Origin: Cohnella terricola
Lineage (GTDB): Bacteria; Bacillota; Bacilli; Paenibacillales; Paenibacillaceae
Direction: 5' to 3'
Assembly (NCBI RefSeq): GCF_007786475.1
Contig: NZ_VNJJ01000011.1
Span: 92,442 to 156,441, forward strand
DNA length: 64,000 nucleotides
The notes beneath the pieces are model-generated. The model had not been told where the DNA came from. It was given only the letters and a program-made list of their open reading frames with translations, and ran no database searches. Made by a program: the position numbers and the translations under genes. Below, one piece after another: positions 43,563 to 53,465 of the stretch. Position 1 is the first letter of the stretch. The number at the start of each line of letters is the position of its first letter.

Positions 43563-46500
43563 TTATGCCGTCGCCGTCATCTCTTCCGTTTCCTCCAGAC
43601 GGACGGAGACGAGCTTCGAGACGCCGCCTTCTTCCATCGTTACCCCATACAGCACGTCGGCTTCCTCCATCGTGCCTTTACGGTGCGTGACGACGATGAA
43701 TTGGGTGGAATCCGAGAACTCGCGCATGTACTGGGCATACCGGGCCACGTTCGCCTCGTCGAGCGCCGCTTCGACCTCGTCAAGGACGCAGAACGGAACG
43801 GGCTTGACGTGCAAAATCGCGAACAGCAGCGCGATCGCGGTCAATGCCCGCTCGCCGCCCGATAACAATTGCAGATTCGTCAGCTTTTTGCCTGGAGGCT
43901 GAGCGACGATATCGATGCCGGTATCAAGCGGTTTGTCCGGTTCGACGAGAACCAGATCCGCTCGTCCTCCGCCGAACATCCGGGAGAACACGACGACGAA
44001 ATGCTTGCGAATCTCTTCGAACGTCGTGCGGAAACGTTTGGACATCTCCTCGTCCATCTCACGGATGATGCCGTGCAGTTTCGTCTTCGCTTCGATCAGA
44101 TCGTTTTCTTGCGCCGACAGGAAATCGAATCTTTCCGATACCCGTTTATATTCCTCGATCGCGCCTAAGTTGACGTCGCCGAGAGAAGAAATTTTGCGTT
44201 TCATATCGCGAACTTCGTTCTGCGTGCCGACGATATCCTCCGGCATCGGGTAACGTTCCTTCGCAAGCTCGAACCCGATCTCGTATTCTTCGCTCAGCTT
44301 GCGCAGCAGGTTGTCCAATTCAACATCCATCCGGTTTACGGATATTTCCGCTTGCCGCATGTTTTCTTCGACGTTCCTGAGTTTACCGCGCTGATCCTTC
44401 GTCTCGCCTTCCTTGCGCTCCAACTCGCGCTGCTTCTCTGCGCGATCCGCTCTCTTGAACTCGATGTTCTCGGTAAACTGCTTCTTTTGAATCCGCAGTT
44501 CGTTCAGACGCTCCTTGTGCTCGACGGATTCCTGCAGCGTGCGCGCAGACTCAGCTTCGTTATGCTCGAGCGACTCTCGGTACTGCTTGCGATCGGCGGT
44601 CAAGCGAACCAGATCCGACCGATAACGGGCCAGTTGTTCGTTTAACGCGGCGCGATCCTGCTCCATCCGCGCGATCGACACCTTCAGTTCGGTCAACGCT
44701 GCTTGCAGCTCTTCTTTCGCCGAAGCGCTCTTGCGGCGAAGCTCCTCCGCTTCCCGGATTCGCTCCTGAATGCGTTGTTCCTCTTCCGTAAGATGGGCCA
44801 GCCGAGCTTCGGCCTCTTCCTTGCTGGAATTCAGGCCGCCGGCTTCCGCCTCGAAAGCCGCTTTCTCCGCTTGCATCGCGGCGCTTTGCTCTTCAAGCAG
44901 CTTCTCTTCTTGCTCGAACTGCGCGCTCTCGCCGGACACTTGCTGCTCTCTCAGGCGCTCCTGCTCCCCCTGGTTCCGCAATTGCTCGATATTCTGATGG
45001 ACCTGCGCAAGCTCCTTTTTCAGATCTTCGACTTCGGACCGAGTGGCTTCTCTCATCTTCTCCGCGTCTGCGATCTCGCGCTCTAGCTCTTCAAGCTGTC
45101 TTTGGCGTCCGAGCAGATTGGACGATTTCTTCTGCAAGCTTCCGCCCGTCATCGAACCGCCCGCGTTTACGATATCCCCATCGCGCGTCACGACGCGGAA
45201 CCGGTATTGCAGCCTGGACGCGATCCGGTTGGCAAGTTCAAGCGACTCCGCGATCAATACGTTGCCCAGCATACTGCTGACGATCGCCGCGTATTTCGGC
45301 TCGTAACCGACAAGCTCGGCGGCGATGCCGATAAATCCTTCCGCTTGTTCGAGCGAGCGGCGATCGCTATCCGAAATGTTCCGAGGACGGATGACGTCCA
45401 GCGGCAAGAAAGTTGCCCGCCCGGATTGACGCTGCTTCAAGTACGCGATCGCGTTGCGCGAGCATTTCTCGTCCTCCATGACGATATGCTGCAGCGCGGC
45501 TCCAAGCGCGGTTTCGACCGCCACTTCCAAGTGGCCCGGAACGCTGACCAATTCGGCCACCGCTCCGTGCACACCATGGAGGGATCCGCGTTTTGAAGCT
45601 TTGAGCACTTCCCGTACGCCATGCTGGAACCCGTCGTAATCGTTTTGCAGTTCTTTAATCGTATCCCGGCGTGACACTAACGCTTCTTTTTTCTGTTCGA
45701 TTCTGCGTACGTTCGCTTGAGTTTCCTCCAGCTTCCGTTGCAGCTCGGATGAACGCGCGCCTTCCGAGACATACCGGTCGCGCACTTCGTTCAGCGTTTT
45801 TGTGACTTCAGAGATTTTCTCTTCCAGAAGCTCGCGCTTCGTCCGCAGCGTTGCGACCTGTTCACGCCATTTCGTTTCCTCTTCAGCGATCCGCGCCATG
45901 CGCCTCTCGAGCACTTCTCGCTGCCCTTCGCCATAACGAATGTCATTGCGTGCCTGGGCCATCGCGTTAAGCGTATCGAACAGCTCTGCCTTCAAGCGTT
46001 CTTCCACTTCGGTGCTGCCGTCCGCCAGAGCGAGTTTTTCTTCCTCGTCGGCGAGTCTCGCCGTCATCGACGCCAGCTCCGACTCCAACTGCTCTCTCTT
46101 GACCTGCAGCGCTTGTTCTTCTTCCGTCGCCTGGGCGAACCGCTCCTCGGCAGAAGCCAAAGATTGCTTCAATCCGTCTCGCGTCCGCTCCAAGTGCCCG
46201 CTCCGCTCGTTCAGCAGTTCGACGTAACCTTCCGACTTCTCCGTCTCTTCGCTGCAGCGAAGCAGCTCGTCCTGAAGCTTCTCCAGCAGTTCTTCCAAAT
46301 GGACAAGCGCCTGGCGCTCTTCCTCGAGAAGCGCATCGTGCTTGCTGACGAAAGTGGACAGACCGAGCTGATCTTCTTTCAGCGCCGCCAGCTTCTCGTT
46401 CGTCTGCGTCCACGACGTATGTACGCCTTCGATCTGATGAACATACAAGGCGATCTCTTTGTTCTTCAGCTCTTCCTTCAACGTTTTATAGGCTTCGGCT

Positions 46501-47132
46501 TTCTCCGATTGTTCCCTCAGCGGATCGATTTGCCCTTGAAGCTCACTGACGAGATCGTGGATCCGCAACAAATTGTTTTCCGTGTCTTCGAGTTTTCTCT
46601 GCGCTTCTCTCTTCCGGCTTTTGTATTTGACGATGCCTGAAGCTTCTTCGAAAATACCCCGGCGATCTTCCGAGCGCGTACTCAATATCTCCTCGATGCG
46701 GCCTTGCCCGATAATCGAATAAGCCTCTCTGCCGATGCCCGTATCCATGAACAATTCGGTAATGTCTTTAAGCCGGCACGGCTGCTTATTGATTAAATAT
46801 TCGCTGTCCCCGTTTCGATGAACCCTGCGCGTAACCGTGACTTCGCTGAAATCAAGCGGAAGTGCCTTGTCCATATTGTCCAGCGTAAGCGACACTTCTC
46901 CGAAGTTCACCGCTTTGCGGGAATCGCTTCCCGCGAAAATAATGTCCTGCATGTTGCCGCCCCGCAGCGACTTCGCGCTCTGCTCGCCCAGCACCCAACG
47001 AATGCCATCGGAAATGTTGCTCTTTCCGCTCCCGTTCGGCCCAACAACGGCGGTGATGCCGCGAACGAATTCGAGTTCGGTCCGGTCCGCGAACGACTTA
47101 AACCCAGTCAGCTCGATTCTTTTCAAAAACAT
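43563..47132 (-). CDS. smc: Chromosome segregation ATPase SMC
   Basis: Protein of 1189 residues, normal length. The N-terminal half-ATPase has Walker A GPNGSGKSNI (31-40). Two long coiled coils flank a hinge at about 510-660 (SVPGHLEVAVETALGAALQH, GGSMTGGSLQKKSSNLLGRQ). The C-terminal half-ATPase carries the signature LLSGGERALTAIALLFAI and Walker B PFCVLDEVEAALDEANVAR. SMC dimers with ScpA and ScpB load at parS sites and extrude or align DNA arms. It lies between rnc and ftsY. Confidence 0.98.
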   Translation of the reverse strand: MFLKRIELTGFKSFADRTELEFVRGITAVVGPNGSGKSNISDGIRWVLGEQSAKSLRGGNMQDIIFAGSDSRKAVNFGEVSLTLDNMDKALPLDFSEVTVTRRVHRNGDSEYLINKQPCRLKDITELFMDTGIGREAYSIIGQGRIEEILSTRSEDRRGIFEEASGIVKYKSRKREAQRKLEDTENNLLRIHDLVSELQGQIDPLREQSEKAEAYKTLKEELKNKEIALYVHQIEGVHTSWTQTNEKLAALKEDQLGLSTFVSKHDALLEEERQALVHLEELLEKLQDELLRCSEETEKSEGYVELLNERSGHLERTRDGLKQSLASAEERFAQATEEEQALQVKREQLESELASMTARLADEEEKLALADGSTEVEERLKAELFDTLNAMAQARNDIRYGEGQREVLERRMARIAEEETKWREQVATLRTKRELLEEKISEVTKTLNEVRDRYVSEGARSSELQRKLEETQANVRRIEQKKEALVSRRDTIKELQNDYDGFQHGVREVLKASKRGSLHGVHGAVAELVSVPGHLEVAVETALGAALQHIVMEDEKCSRNAIAYLKQRQSGRATFLPLDVIRPRNISDSDRRSLEQAEGFIGIAAELVGYEPKYAAIVSSMLGNVLIAESLELANRIASRLQYRFRVVTRDGDIVNAGGSMTGGSLQKKSSNLLGRQRQLEELEREIADAEKMREATRSEVEDLKKELAQVHQNIEQLRNQGEQERLREQQVSGESAQFEQEEKLLEEQSAAMQAEKAAFEAEAGGLNSSKEEAEARLAHLTEEEQRIQERIREAEELRRKSASAKEELQAALTELKVSIARMEQDRAALNEQLARYRSDLVRLTADRKQYRESLEHNEAESARTLQESVEHKERLNELRIQKKQFTENIEFKRADRAEKQRELERKEGETKDQRGKLRNVEENMRQAEISVNRMDVELDNLLRKLSEEYEIGFELAKERYPMPEDIVGTQNEVRDMKRKISSLGDVNLGAIEEYKRVSERFDFLSAQENDLIEAKTKLHGIIREMDEEMSKRFRTTFEEIRKHFVVVFSRMFGGGRADLVLVEPDKPLDTGIDIVAQPPGKKLTNLQLLSGGERALTAIALLFAILHVKPVPFCVLDEVEAALDEANVARYAQYMREFSDSTQFIVVTHRKGTMEEADVLYGVTMEEGGVSKLVSVRLEETEEMTATA

Positions 47133-47174
47133 AAAGGATGGTATCTCCTCTCGAGTCGGTAGGTTTTCACCCGA

Positions 47175-47867
47175 TTATTGCTTCGCAAACGCATTCAGCG
47201 CCTCGGACGCGGCTTGTTGTTCGGCTTCTTTCTTTGAGCGCCCTACGCCTTTGCCGAGCTGCTGCTTCCCGATGCCGACGACGGCGACGAATTCCCTGTC
47301 ATGCGCCGGTCCTTTCTCCTCCACGATCCGGTAATCGAGCGCCCCCATGGACAACTGTTGGACCTTCTCCTGCAATTCCGTCTTGTAATCCTTCAGCGGC
47401 GCTTGTCCGTCTCGCGGCAGCGCCGGGAACATATGACGTTCGAGGAACGAGCGGACGACGTCCAGCCCCTGATCCAGGTACAGCGCCCCAAGGAACGCTT
47501 CGAACGCGTCCGCGAGCAAGGAAGGACGGGATCGTCCTCCCGTCTGCTCCTCCCCTTTGCCGAGCAGCACGACCTTCCCGAATTCGAGCGCCTCGGCAAA
47601 ACGGACAAGCGATGGTTCGCAGACGATACTCGCCCGCAAACGGGTTAACTCTCCTTCCGGAGAATCGGGATAAAGACGGAATAAATATTCCGATACGGTC
47701 AGTTGCAGCACCGCATCCCCAAGAAATTCCAGCCTCTCGTTATCTGCTATGCGTGCGCCCCGTTGCTCGTTCACATAGGAGGCATGCGTGAATGCTTGTT
47801 TTAGCAGCGCTGAGTTGCGGAAGGTCAGATTAAGGCGTTCTTGCAACTGCTGAAAACCGTCTTTCAT
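47175..47867 (-). CDS. rnc: Ribonuclease III
   Basis: Endonuclease of 230 residues for double-stranded RNA; it processes rRNA and degrades antisense duplexes. The catalytic signature [20 protein letters not shown] and the second acidic site [16 protein letters not shown] are present, followed by the C-terminal dsRNA-binding domain ([20 protein letters not shown] and [15 protein letters not shown]). It precedes smc with a 42-base gap. Confidence 0.97.
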   Translation of the reverse strand: MKDGFQQLQERLNLTFRNSALLKQAFTHASYVNEQRGARIADNERLEFLGDAVLQLTVSEYLFRLYPDSPEGELTRLRASIVCEPSLVRFAEALEFGKVVLLGKGEEQTGGRSRPSLLADAFEAFLGALYLDQGLDVVRSFLERHMFPALPRDGQAPLKDYKTELQEKVQQLSMGALDYRIVEEKGPAHDREFVAVVGIGKQQLGKGVGRSKKEAEQQAASEALNAFAKQ

Positions 47868-47900
47868 GATCTCTCACCTCGATCGCGCTCCATACACAAC

Positions 47901-47930
47901 CGACGCAGACAGCTTATGCCGCCTGCGTCG
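47901..47930 (-). promoter_or_regulatory. Intercistronic hairpin between fabF and rnc
   Basis: An 8-bp perfect stem (CGACGCAG/CTGCGTCG) with a 14-base loop and no T-run lies between the fabF stop and the rnc start. A double-stranded site just ahead of the RNase III gene could serve for autoregulatory cleavage, as known for rnc operons elsewhere; here that is speculation. Confidence 0.45.
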
Positions 47931-47975
47931 ACGTTCACGCGCTTATTAGGTTTCGTATAATTGGCTGAACGTACA

Positions 47976-49217
47976 TCAGCCCTCGAATTTACGCATAATA
48001 ATCGTTGCGTTATGGCCTCCGAAGCCGAAAGAGTTGGACAGCGCCACTTGAACGTCTGCCTTGCGAGGCTTGTTCGGCACGTAATCCAAATCACATTCCG
48101 GATCAGGATTATCCAAGTTAATCGTTGGTGGAATCGTTCCATTCTGCAGCGTCAAGCCGAGAATAACCGCCTCCACGCCGCCTGCGGCTCCGAGCAGGTG
48201 ACCCGTCATCGACTTCGTCGAGCTGACCGCAACCTTGTAGGCATGATCGCCGAAAGTTTTCTTAATCGCGGTCGTTTCGGACTTGTCTCCGGCGCCTGTC
48301 GAAGTACCGTGAGCGTTAATGTATTGAATCGTCGCCGGCTCGATTCCAGCGTCATTGATCGCTTTCTTCATGCAGCGAGCCGCGCCGTCCGGATCAGGAT
48401 CCGTCATGTGGTACGCGTCTCCGCTCATGCCGTAACCGATCACTTCCGCGTAGATGCGCGCTCCCCGCGCTTGCGCATGCTCGAGAGATTCAAGAATCAG
48501 AACGCCGGCGCCTTCGCCCATGACGAAACCGTCGCGGTCCACGTCGAAAGGACGGCTGGCCTTCTCCGGTTCGTCGTTGCGCGTGCTCATCGCCCGCATT
48601 GCGCAGAATCCTGCCATGCCGATTGGACGAATCGTCGCTTCCGCGCCGCCGCAGATCATGACATCGGCGTCTCCGCGCTGGATCATCTTAAAGCTGTCTC
48701 CGATGGAGTGCGTTCCGGTTGCGCATGCCGATACGGCTGCGGTGTTCGGACCTTTCGCTCCCGTGATCATAGAGATTTGGCCGCTGGCCATATTCGCGAT
48801 CATCATCGGGATAAAGAACGGGCTCACTCTGCGAGGGCCTTTCTCCATCAAAGTCGTATGCTGATCTTCCCACGTGCCTAGACCGCCGATACCGGAGCCT
48901 ACGATGACGCCTACGCGCTCGGGATCGGCATTGGCTCCGATCTCAAGTTTCGCGTCTTCGATAGCGAGCTGGCTGGCCGCTACTCCGAATTGCACGAAGC
49001 GGTCCATTTTGCGGGATTCTTTCTTGTCAATGTTATATAAGCTAGGATCGAAACCCTTGATTTCTGCTGCAATCTTCGTTGTATAGTCAGTCGTATCGAA
49101 CGCTTCGATCTGACTGACTCCGGATTTGCCTTCAAGCAAATTGTTCCAAAACGTAGGCAAGTCGGATCCAAGGGCCGTGACAACCCCCATACCTGTAACG
49201 ACAACACGCTGTGTCAA
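47976..49217 (-). CDS. fabF: Beta-ketoacyl-ACP synthase II
   Basis: Condensing enzyme of 413 residues that elongates acyl-ACP with malonyl-ACP. The nucleophile is Cys165 ([20 protein letters not shown]), with histidines in [16 protein letters not shown] and [17 protein letters not shown] and the closing [17 protein letters not shown]. Start at 49217. It sits directly after acpP, whereas in B. subtilis fabF is elsewhere with fabHA. Confidence 0.97.
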   Translation of the reverse strand: MTQRVVVTGMGVVTALGSDLPTFWNNLLEGKSGVSQIEAFDTTDYTTKIAAEIKGFDPSLYNIDKKESRKMDRFVQFGVAASQLAIEDAKLEIGANADPERVGVIVGSGIGGLGTWEDQHTTLMEKGPRRVSPFFIPMMIANMASGQISMITGAKGPNTAAVSACATGTHSIGDSFKMIQRGDADVMICGGAEATIRPIGMAGFCAMRAMSTRNDEPEKASRPFDVDRDGFVMGEGAGVLILESLEHAQARGARIYAEVIGYGMSGDAYHMTDPDPDGAARCMKKAINDAGIEPATIQYINAHGTSTGAGDKSETTAIKKTFGDHAYKVAVSSTKSMTGHLLGAAGGVEAVILGLTLQNGTIPPTINLDNPDPECDLDYVPNKPRKADVQVALSNSFGFGGHNATIIMRKFEG

Positions 49218-49282
49218 AACCCATTCACCTCTTCGGGCTATTTCGTCGCTTCCGGGTAAGAAGCGGCGCTAGATATGCAGAA

Positions 49283-49303
49283 GTCCCGTCGCAATAACGG
49301 GAC
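49283..49303 (-). promoter_or_regulatory. Intercistronic hairpin between acpP and fabF
   Basis: GTCCCGT pairs with ACGGGAC around a 7-base loop, 12 bases past the acpP stop. No T-run follows on the minus strand, so a stabilising or processing role is more likely than termination. Confidence 0.45.
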
Positions 49304-49314
49304 CCTTTCGATCA

Positions 49315-49548
49315 TTACGCATGAGATTGTATGTATTTAACGACTTCTCCCACCGTTGTGATCTTCTCTGCATCCTCGTCGGAAATCTCCAAATCGAATT
49401 CGTCTTCGAGTTCCATTACGAGTTCTACTACATCCAGAGAGTCAGCGCCCAAGTCGTCTTTGAAAGATGCTTCGGGTGTTACCTCTGCCTCTTCTACACC
49501 CAGGCGTTCGATAACGATGCGTTTTACGCGATCTAATACATCGGACAT
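49315..49548 (-). CDS. acpP: Acyl carrier protein
   Basis: Acidic protein of 77 residues that carries acyl chains on phosphopantetheine attached to Ser37 in the motif [19 protein letters not shown]. The start at ATG 49548 has GGGAGG fourteen bases upstream (extended GGGAGGTGAA) and gives [17 protein letters not shown]; the longer frame to 49599 lacks homology. A TATAAT box lies at 49570-49575, so it may have an internal promoter in addition to the fab operon promoter. Confidence 0.97.
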   Translation of the reverse strand: MSDVLDRVKRIVIERLGVEEAEVTPEASFKDDLGADSLDVVELVMELEDEFDLEISDEDAEKITTVGEVVKYIQSHA

Positions 49549-49569
49549 CCGGTTCACCTCCCTTAACGT

Positions 49570-49575
49570 ATTATA
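49570..49575 (-). promoter_or_regulatory. Possible internal -10 element for acpP
   Basis: A perfect TATAAT on the minus strand lies 22 bases before the acpP start, but no good -35 is seen at 16-18 bases, so confidence is limited. Just upstream, AAGCC/GGCTT followed by TTTTT (about 49588-49608) forms a weak terminator-like stem after fabG. Confidence 0.3.
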
Positions 49576-49646
49576 CGTGAAACATGGATAAAAAGCCATA
49601 GAGGGCTTGCATGAGACCGAGCATTCCCGGCGCCCGAACGGCGGCG

Positions 49647-49684
49647 GTTCCTTGCGGAACGCTGGATTCCGCTCGTCGGAATCC
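49647..49684 (-). promoter_or_regulatory. Twin hairpins immediately after fabG
   Basis: Two perfect stems follow the fabG stop: GGATTCCG/CGGAATCC with a 5-base loop (49664-49684) and GTTCC/GGAAC closed by a 4-base GCAA-type loop (49647-49660). With the weak terminator further on, they probably set the level of acpP relative to fabG by partial termination or message stability. Confidence 0.45.
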
Positions 49685-49690
49685 GAAAAG

Positions 49691-50443
49691 CTACATGTAC
49701 ATTCCGCCGTCGACGTGAATGGTCTGGCCGGTCATGTACGAAGACGCCTCCGAAGCCAAATACACGACCGCAGAAGCGATATCTTCCGGTCGTCCCATAC
49801 GGCCCATCGGAATCTCTCCGAGCAGCTTGTCGCGGTATTCCTGCGGAAGCTTATCGGTCATATCCGACTCGATAAAGCCGGGCGCGACGGCGTTCACCGT
49901 AATGCCTCTGGACGCCAGCTCCTTGGCCGCGGATTTCGTCAGGCCGATGACGCCCGCTTTCGCGGCGACGTAATTGGCCTGTCCGGCGTTGCCTAACACG
50001 CCGACCACGGATGAGATGTTGATGATGCGGCCGAACCGTTGCTTCATCATCGGACGCGTAACGGCTTTGATGCCGTTGAACACACCTTTCAGATTCGTCT
50101 CGATGACTTCGTCGAACTCGGCTTCTTTCATTCTCATGATTAGATTATCACGGGTGATACCGGCATTATTCACGAGAATGTCCAATTTGCCGAAAGTTTC
50201 GAGCGCATGGGTTACCATTTCGTCGAATTCGGCCGATTTGCCGACATTCGCCCGGATGACGACCGCTTTGCGGCCGAGCGCTTCGATCGCTTTCGCGGTC
50301 TCCAGCGCCGCGGCTTCGCTTCCGGAGTAGTTCACCGCGACGTCCGCGCCGGCTTCCCCGAGCGCTATTGCGATCGCGCGTCCGATTCCTCTGGAAGCGC
50401 CGGTCACAAGCGCGCTTTTGCCGTTCAAATCCCACATCGCCAT
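49691..50443 (-). CDS. fabG: 3-oxoacyl-ACP reductase
   Basis: Short-chain dehydrogenase of 250 residues that reduces beta-ketoacyl-ACP with NADPH. The cofactor motif is [19 protein letters not shown]; the catalytic set Ser-Tyr-Lys is in [20 protein letters not shown] with AAKAG following. It ends [21 protein letters not shown] at 50455 is open; the ATG at 50443 has AGAGGTG nine bases away. Fourth gene of the fapR-plsX-fabH-fabD-fabG series. Confidence 0.97.
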   Translation of the reverse strand: MAMWDLNGKSALVTGASRGIGRAIAIALGEAGADVAVNYSGSEAAALETAKAIEALGRKAVVIRANVGKSAEFDEMVTHALETFGKLDILVNNAGITRDNLIMRMKEAEFDEVIETNLKGVFNGIKAVTRPMMKQRFGRIINISSVVGVLGNAGQANYVAAKAGVIGLTKSAAKELASRGITVNAVAPGFIESDMTDKLPQEYRDKLLGEIPMGRMGRPEDIASAVVYLASEASSYMTGQTIHVDGGMYM

Positions 50444-50482
50444 TTTACTGTTCACCTCTCGTCCATTGTCGCTTTTTCGGCT

Positions 50483-51409
50483 TCATTGCGCAACTGCCTC
50501 TGCAGCCGACGCACTGTTGACGGAAATCACTTGCACGGATTTATCGATTTTTTTGATCAAACCGGCAAGAACCGTACCGGAACCGATCTCCACGAAAGTG
50601 TCGACGCCTTCGCCGATCAAATACCCGATCGTATCTTCCCATTGCACGGGGGATACGACTTGCTTTACGAGCAGTTCCCTCAACTCGTCTCCCGACGTAA
50701 CGGATTTGGCGTGCACATTCGCTACGACAGGAACCTCCGCGTCGCGGAACTCTGCTTTCGCGAGCTCTTGCGCCAAGTTGTCCGCCGCAGGCTGCATCAG
50801 CGATGAATGGAACGGACCGCTGACTTCGAGCGGAATGACACGCTTCGCTCCGGCTTCCTTCCCGCGCTCGCCAACGGCTGCGACGCCTTCCGCCGAACCG
50901 GACACGACGATCTGGCCCGGACAATTGACGTTCGCCAGCTCCACGACAGCGCCGCCGGCGGTAATGTCCGCGCACAGCGCCTGCAGCGCCGCGCGTTCCG
51001 CTCCAAGTACGGCTGCCATAGCGCCCTGTCCTCCCGGCACAGCCTGCTCCATGAATAAGCCGCGCGCCCGGACGAGCTTGATCGCGTCGTCGAACTTTAA
51101 CACACCTGCGGCCACGAGCGCGCTGTATTCACCTAAGGAATGTCCCGCTACGTAATCCGGCTTCAGACCGTGTTTCTTGTAAACTTCCAGCAGCGCGATG
51201 CTCGTCGCGAGCAGCGCGGGCTGCGTGTTCGCCGTTTGGCGAAGTTCATCTTCCGGCCCTTCGAAAGACAGCTTCGAGATCGGGAAGCCGAGCGCTTCGT
51301 CCGCTTGGTTGTAGATCGACTGCGCGGCTTCGCTGCTCTCGTATGCATCTTTGCCCATGCCTACCGCTTGCGCGCCTTGACCGGGAAATACAAACGCGAT
51401 TTTACCCAA
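50483..51409 (-). CDS. fabD: Malonyl-CoA:ACP transacylase
   Basis: Enzyme of 308 residues that moves the malonyl group from CoA to ACP. It begins GKIAFVFPGQGAQAVGMGKD; the acylated Ser91 lies in AGHSLGEYSALVAAG, and the partner His is in SGPFHSSLMQPA. Translation starts at TTG 51409 with AGGAGG seven bases away. It follows fabH by 37 bases. Confidence 0.96.
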   Translation of the reverse strand: MGKIAFVFPGQGAQAVGMGKDAYESSEAAQSIYNQADEALGFPISKLSFEGPEDELRQTANTQPALLATSIALLEVYKKHGLKPDYVAGHSLGEYSALVAAGVLKFDDAIKLVRARGLFMEQAVPGGQGAMAAVLGAERAALQALCADITAGGAVVELANVNCPGQIVVSGSAEGVAAVGERGKEAGAKRVIPLEVSGPFHSSLMQPAADNLAQELAKAEFRDAEVPVVANVHAKSVTSGDELRELLVKQVVSPVQWEDTIGYLIGEGVDTFVEIGSGTVLAGLIKKIDKSVQVISVNSASAAEAVAQ

Positions 51410-51446
51410 CGTGATTCCTCCTAACTTCCTGTTTGCGAAGGCAAAA

Positions 51447-52433
51447 TTACCATTTCAGGACGGTAGCTCCCCAAGTGAGGCCTCCGCCGAACCCGACAAG
51501 GACGAGACAATCGCCCTCTTTGACTCTGCCTTCCTCGACCGCTTCCGCCAAAGCGAGCGGGATTGAAGCCGCCGAGACGTTGCCGTATCGATCGAGATTG
51601 ATCATCGCTTTATCTTCGGATAAGTCCAATCTTTCCAATGCGGATTGAATAATACGGATATTCGCTTGATGAGGGATCAGCAAATCGATATCCGCTTTGG
51701 AATAACCCGCGCTCTCCAGCGCTTCTTCAGCCGCGCTGCCCATGACCCTTACGGCGAACTTGAATACGTCGCGACCGTTCATCTCGATAAAATGATGACG
51801 ATTGTTTATCGTTTCCTCGCTGGAAGGATAACGCGATCCGCCGCCGCGAATTCTCAGCAGTTCTCCGCCGGACCCGTCGGCGCCGAGCTTAAACGACTTG
51901 AATCCGCGTCCTTCCGGCACTTGCCCCAATACGACCGCGCCAGCCCCGTCGCCGAATAAAATGCATGTATTGCGGTCCTCATAGTCTGTGATCCGCGACA
52001 GGCACTCCGCCCCGACGACCAGCACGTGCCGGTACATTCCCGTTTTGATGAATCCGACGGCGTTGGCCAATCCGTATATGAATCCGGAGCAAGCGGCCGA
52101 CAGATCGAAGGCCGCCGCTTTCTTGGCCCCCAGTTTCTCTTGAAGCAAACATGCCGTCGAAGGGAAAAACATGTCCGGCGTAATCGTGGCCACGATAATC
52201 AAGTCAATATCGTCCGCTGTAATGCCCGCCGCATCAAGCGCCTTAACAGAAGCTTCGTACGCCAGATCCGAAGTCGCTTGCTCGGGTGCGGCGATACGGC
52301 GTTCGCGGATCCCCGTGCGGGTGACGATCCATTCATCGTTCGTTTCGACCTTTTGCTCCAATTCCTGATTCGTTAACCGGCGTTCCGGAACATACTTGCC
52401 CGTTCCCAGAATGCCAACGGAGATCTCGTTCAA
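51447..52433 (-). CDS. fabH: Beta-ketoacyl-ACP synthase III
   Basis: Initiating condensing enzyme of 328 residues; in Gram-positives it prefers branched-chain acyl-CoA primers. The nucleophile is Cys115 (FDLSAACSGFIYGLANA), with the His and Asn of the triad in DLLIPHQANIRIIQSALERL and IPLALAEA-adjacent GNVSAASIP. Start is a TTG at 52433 with GAGG six bases upstream. It lies 10 bases after plsX. Confidence 0.96.
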   Translation of the reverse strand: MNEISVGILGTGKYVPERRLTNQELEQKVETNDEWIVTRTGIRERRIAAPEQATSDLAYEASVKALDAAGITADDIDLIIVATITPDMFFPSTACLLQEKLGAKKAAAFDLSAACSGFIYGLANAVGFIKTGMYRHVLVVGAECLSRITDYEDRNTCILFGDGAGAVVLGQVPEGRGFKSFKLGADGSGGELLRIRGGGSRYPSSEETINNRHHFIEMNGRDVFKFAVRVMGSAAEEALESAGYSKADIDLLIPHQANIRIIQSALERLDLSEDKAMINLDRYGNVSAASIPLALAEAVEEGRVKEGDCLVLVGFGGGLTWGATVLKW

Positions 52434-52443
52434 TGTATTCCTC

Positions 52444-53433
52444 TCACTTTCCGCTGAATTCGTCGGCTAAAGACGCGATTAATCGATTGCTGATCGCCGT
52501 GCGAGTCTGACGAATCGCGGTTTTCATCGCTTTCGCGTCCGACGACCCGTGCCCCTTGACGACTAATCCATTGATGCCAAGAAGCGGCGCGCCATTGTAC
52601 TCATTGTAGTCCATACGATCGCGAATCCGACGAAAATTCGGTTTCATCGCGGCCGCGGCCACCTTCGACATCAAGGACGAAGTCAATTCTTCGCGCAGAA
52701 GCTTGAAGATCGATGAAGCCGCGCCTTCGATGGCCTTCAACAATATGTTGCCCGAGAACCCATCGCAAATCATGACGTCGCATACGCCCTCGAGCACGTC
52801 CCGAGCTTCGATGTTGCCGACAAAATGAATCGGAGCGTTCTCCAGCAGCCCGTATGTGATCTTCGTCAATTCGTTGCCTTTGGCCGCCTCCGTGCCGACA
52901 TTCAGAAGCCCCACACGAGGTTTGGATATCCCATGAACTTTGCTGCGGTATAAGCTCCCCATGAGCGCATACTGCAACAAGTGCTCCGGCTTGGCGTCCA
53001 TGTTGGCCCCCATGTCTAGCGCCAGAAGTCCCTTGTTGTCAAGCGTAGGGAACATGGCCGCCAGAGCCGGACGTTCGATTCCCGTCAGCCTTCCGACAAC
53101 GAGCAAACCGGTCGCCATCAGCGCGCCGGTATTGCCCGACGAGATCATCGCGTCCGCAAGGCCCTCTTTGACCATTCGTCCCGCGACGACCATAGAAGAA
53201 TTCGTTTTGCGGCGGACGGCGCGCACCGGTTCGTCTTCGTTCTCGATGACTTCCGATGCGGCCTCGATGGAAATGTTGCCTGGAGCGTTGTCGCCAAGCA
53301 AGGGCCGGAGCACGTCCGGATCGCCCACCAGTATCAATTGCGTATCGGGCCATTCGGCGGCCGCAGATAACACGCTCTCGACATGGGCGTTCGGCGCATG
53401 GTCGCCCCCCATCGCATCAATTGCAATCCGCAT
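52444..53433 (-). CDS. plsX: Phosphate acyltransferase PlsX
   Basis: Enzyme of 329 residues that converts acyl-ACP to acyl-phosphate, the donor for PlsY in phospholipid synthesis. The start MRIAIDAMGGDHAPNAHVES, the block MISSGNTGALMATGLLVVGR and the segment CDGFSGNILLKAIEGAASSI are characteristic. AAGGAG precedes the ATG. It links fapR with the fab genes, so lipid head-group and chain synthesis share one transcript. Confidence 0.97.
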   Translation of the reverse strand: MRIAIDAMGGDHAPNAHVESVLSAAAEWPDTQLILVGDPDVLRPLLGDNAPGNISIEAASEVIENEDEPVRAVRRKTNSSMVVAGRMVKEGLADAMISSGNTGALMATGLLVVGRLTGIERPALAAMFPTLDNKGLLALDMGANMDAKPEHLLQYALMGSLYRSKVHGISKPRVGLLNVGTEAAKGNELTKITYGLLENAPIHFVGNIEARDVLEGVCDVMICDGFSGNILLKAIEGAASSIFKLLREELTSSLMSKVAAAAMKPNFRRIRDRMDYNEYNGAPLLGINGLVVKGHGSSDAKAMKTAIRQTRTAISNRLIASLADEFSGK

Positions 53434-53465
53434 GAGCTACACTCCTTCTTGAGGTTGTTCGCGAT

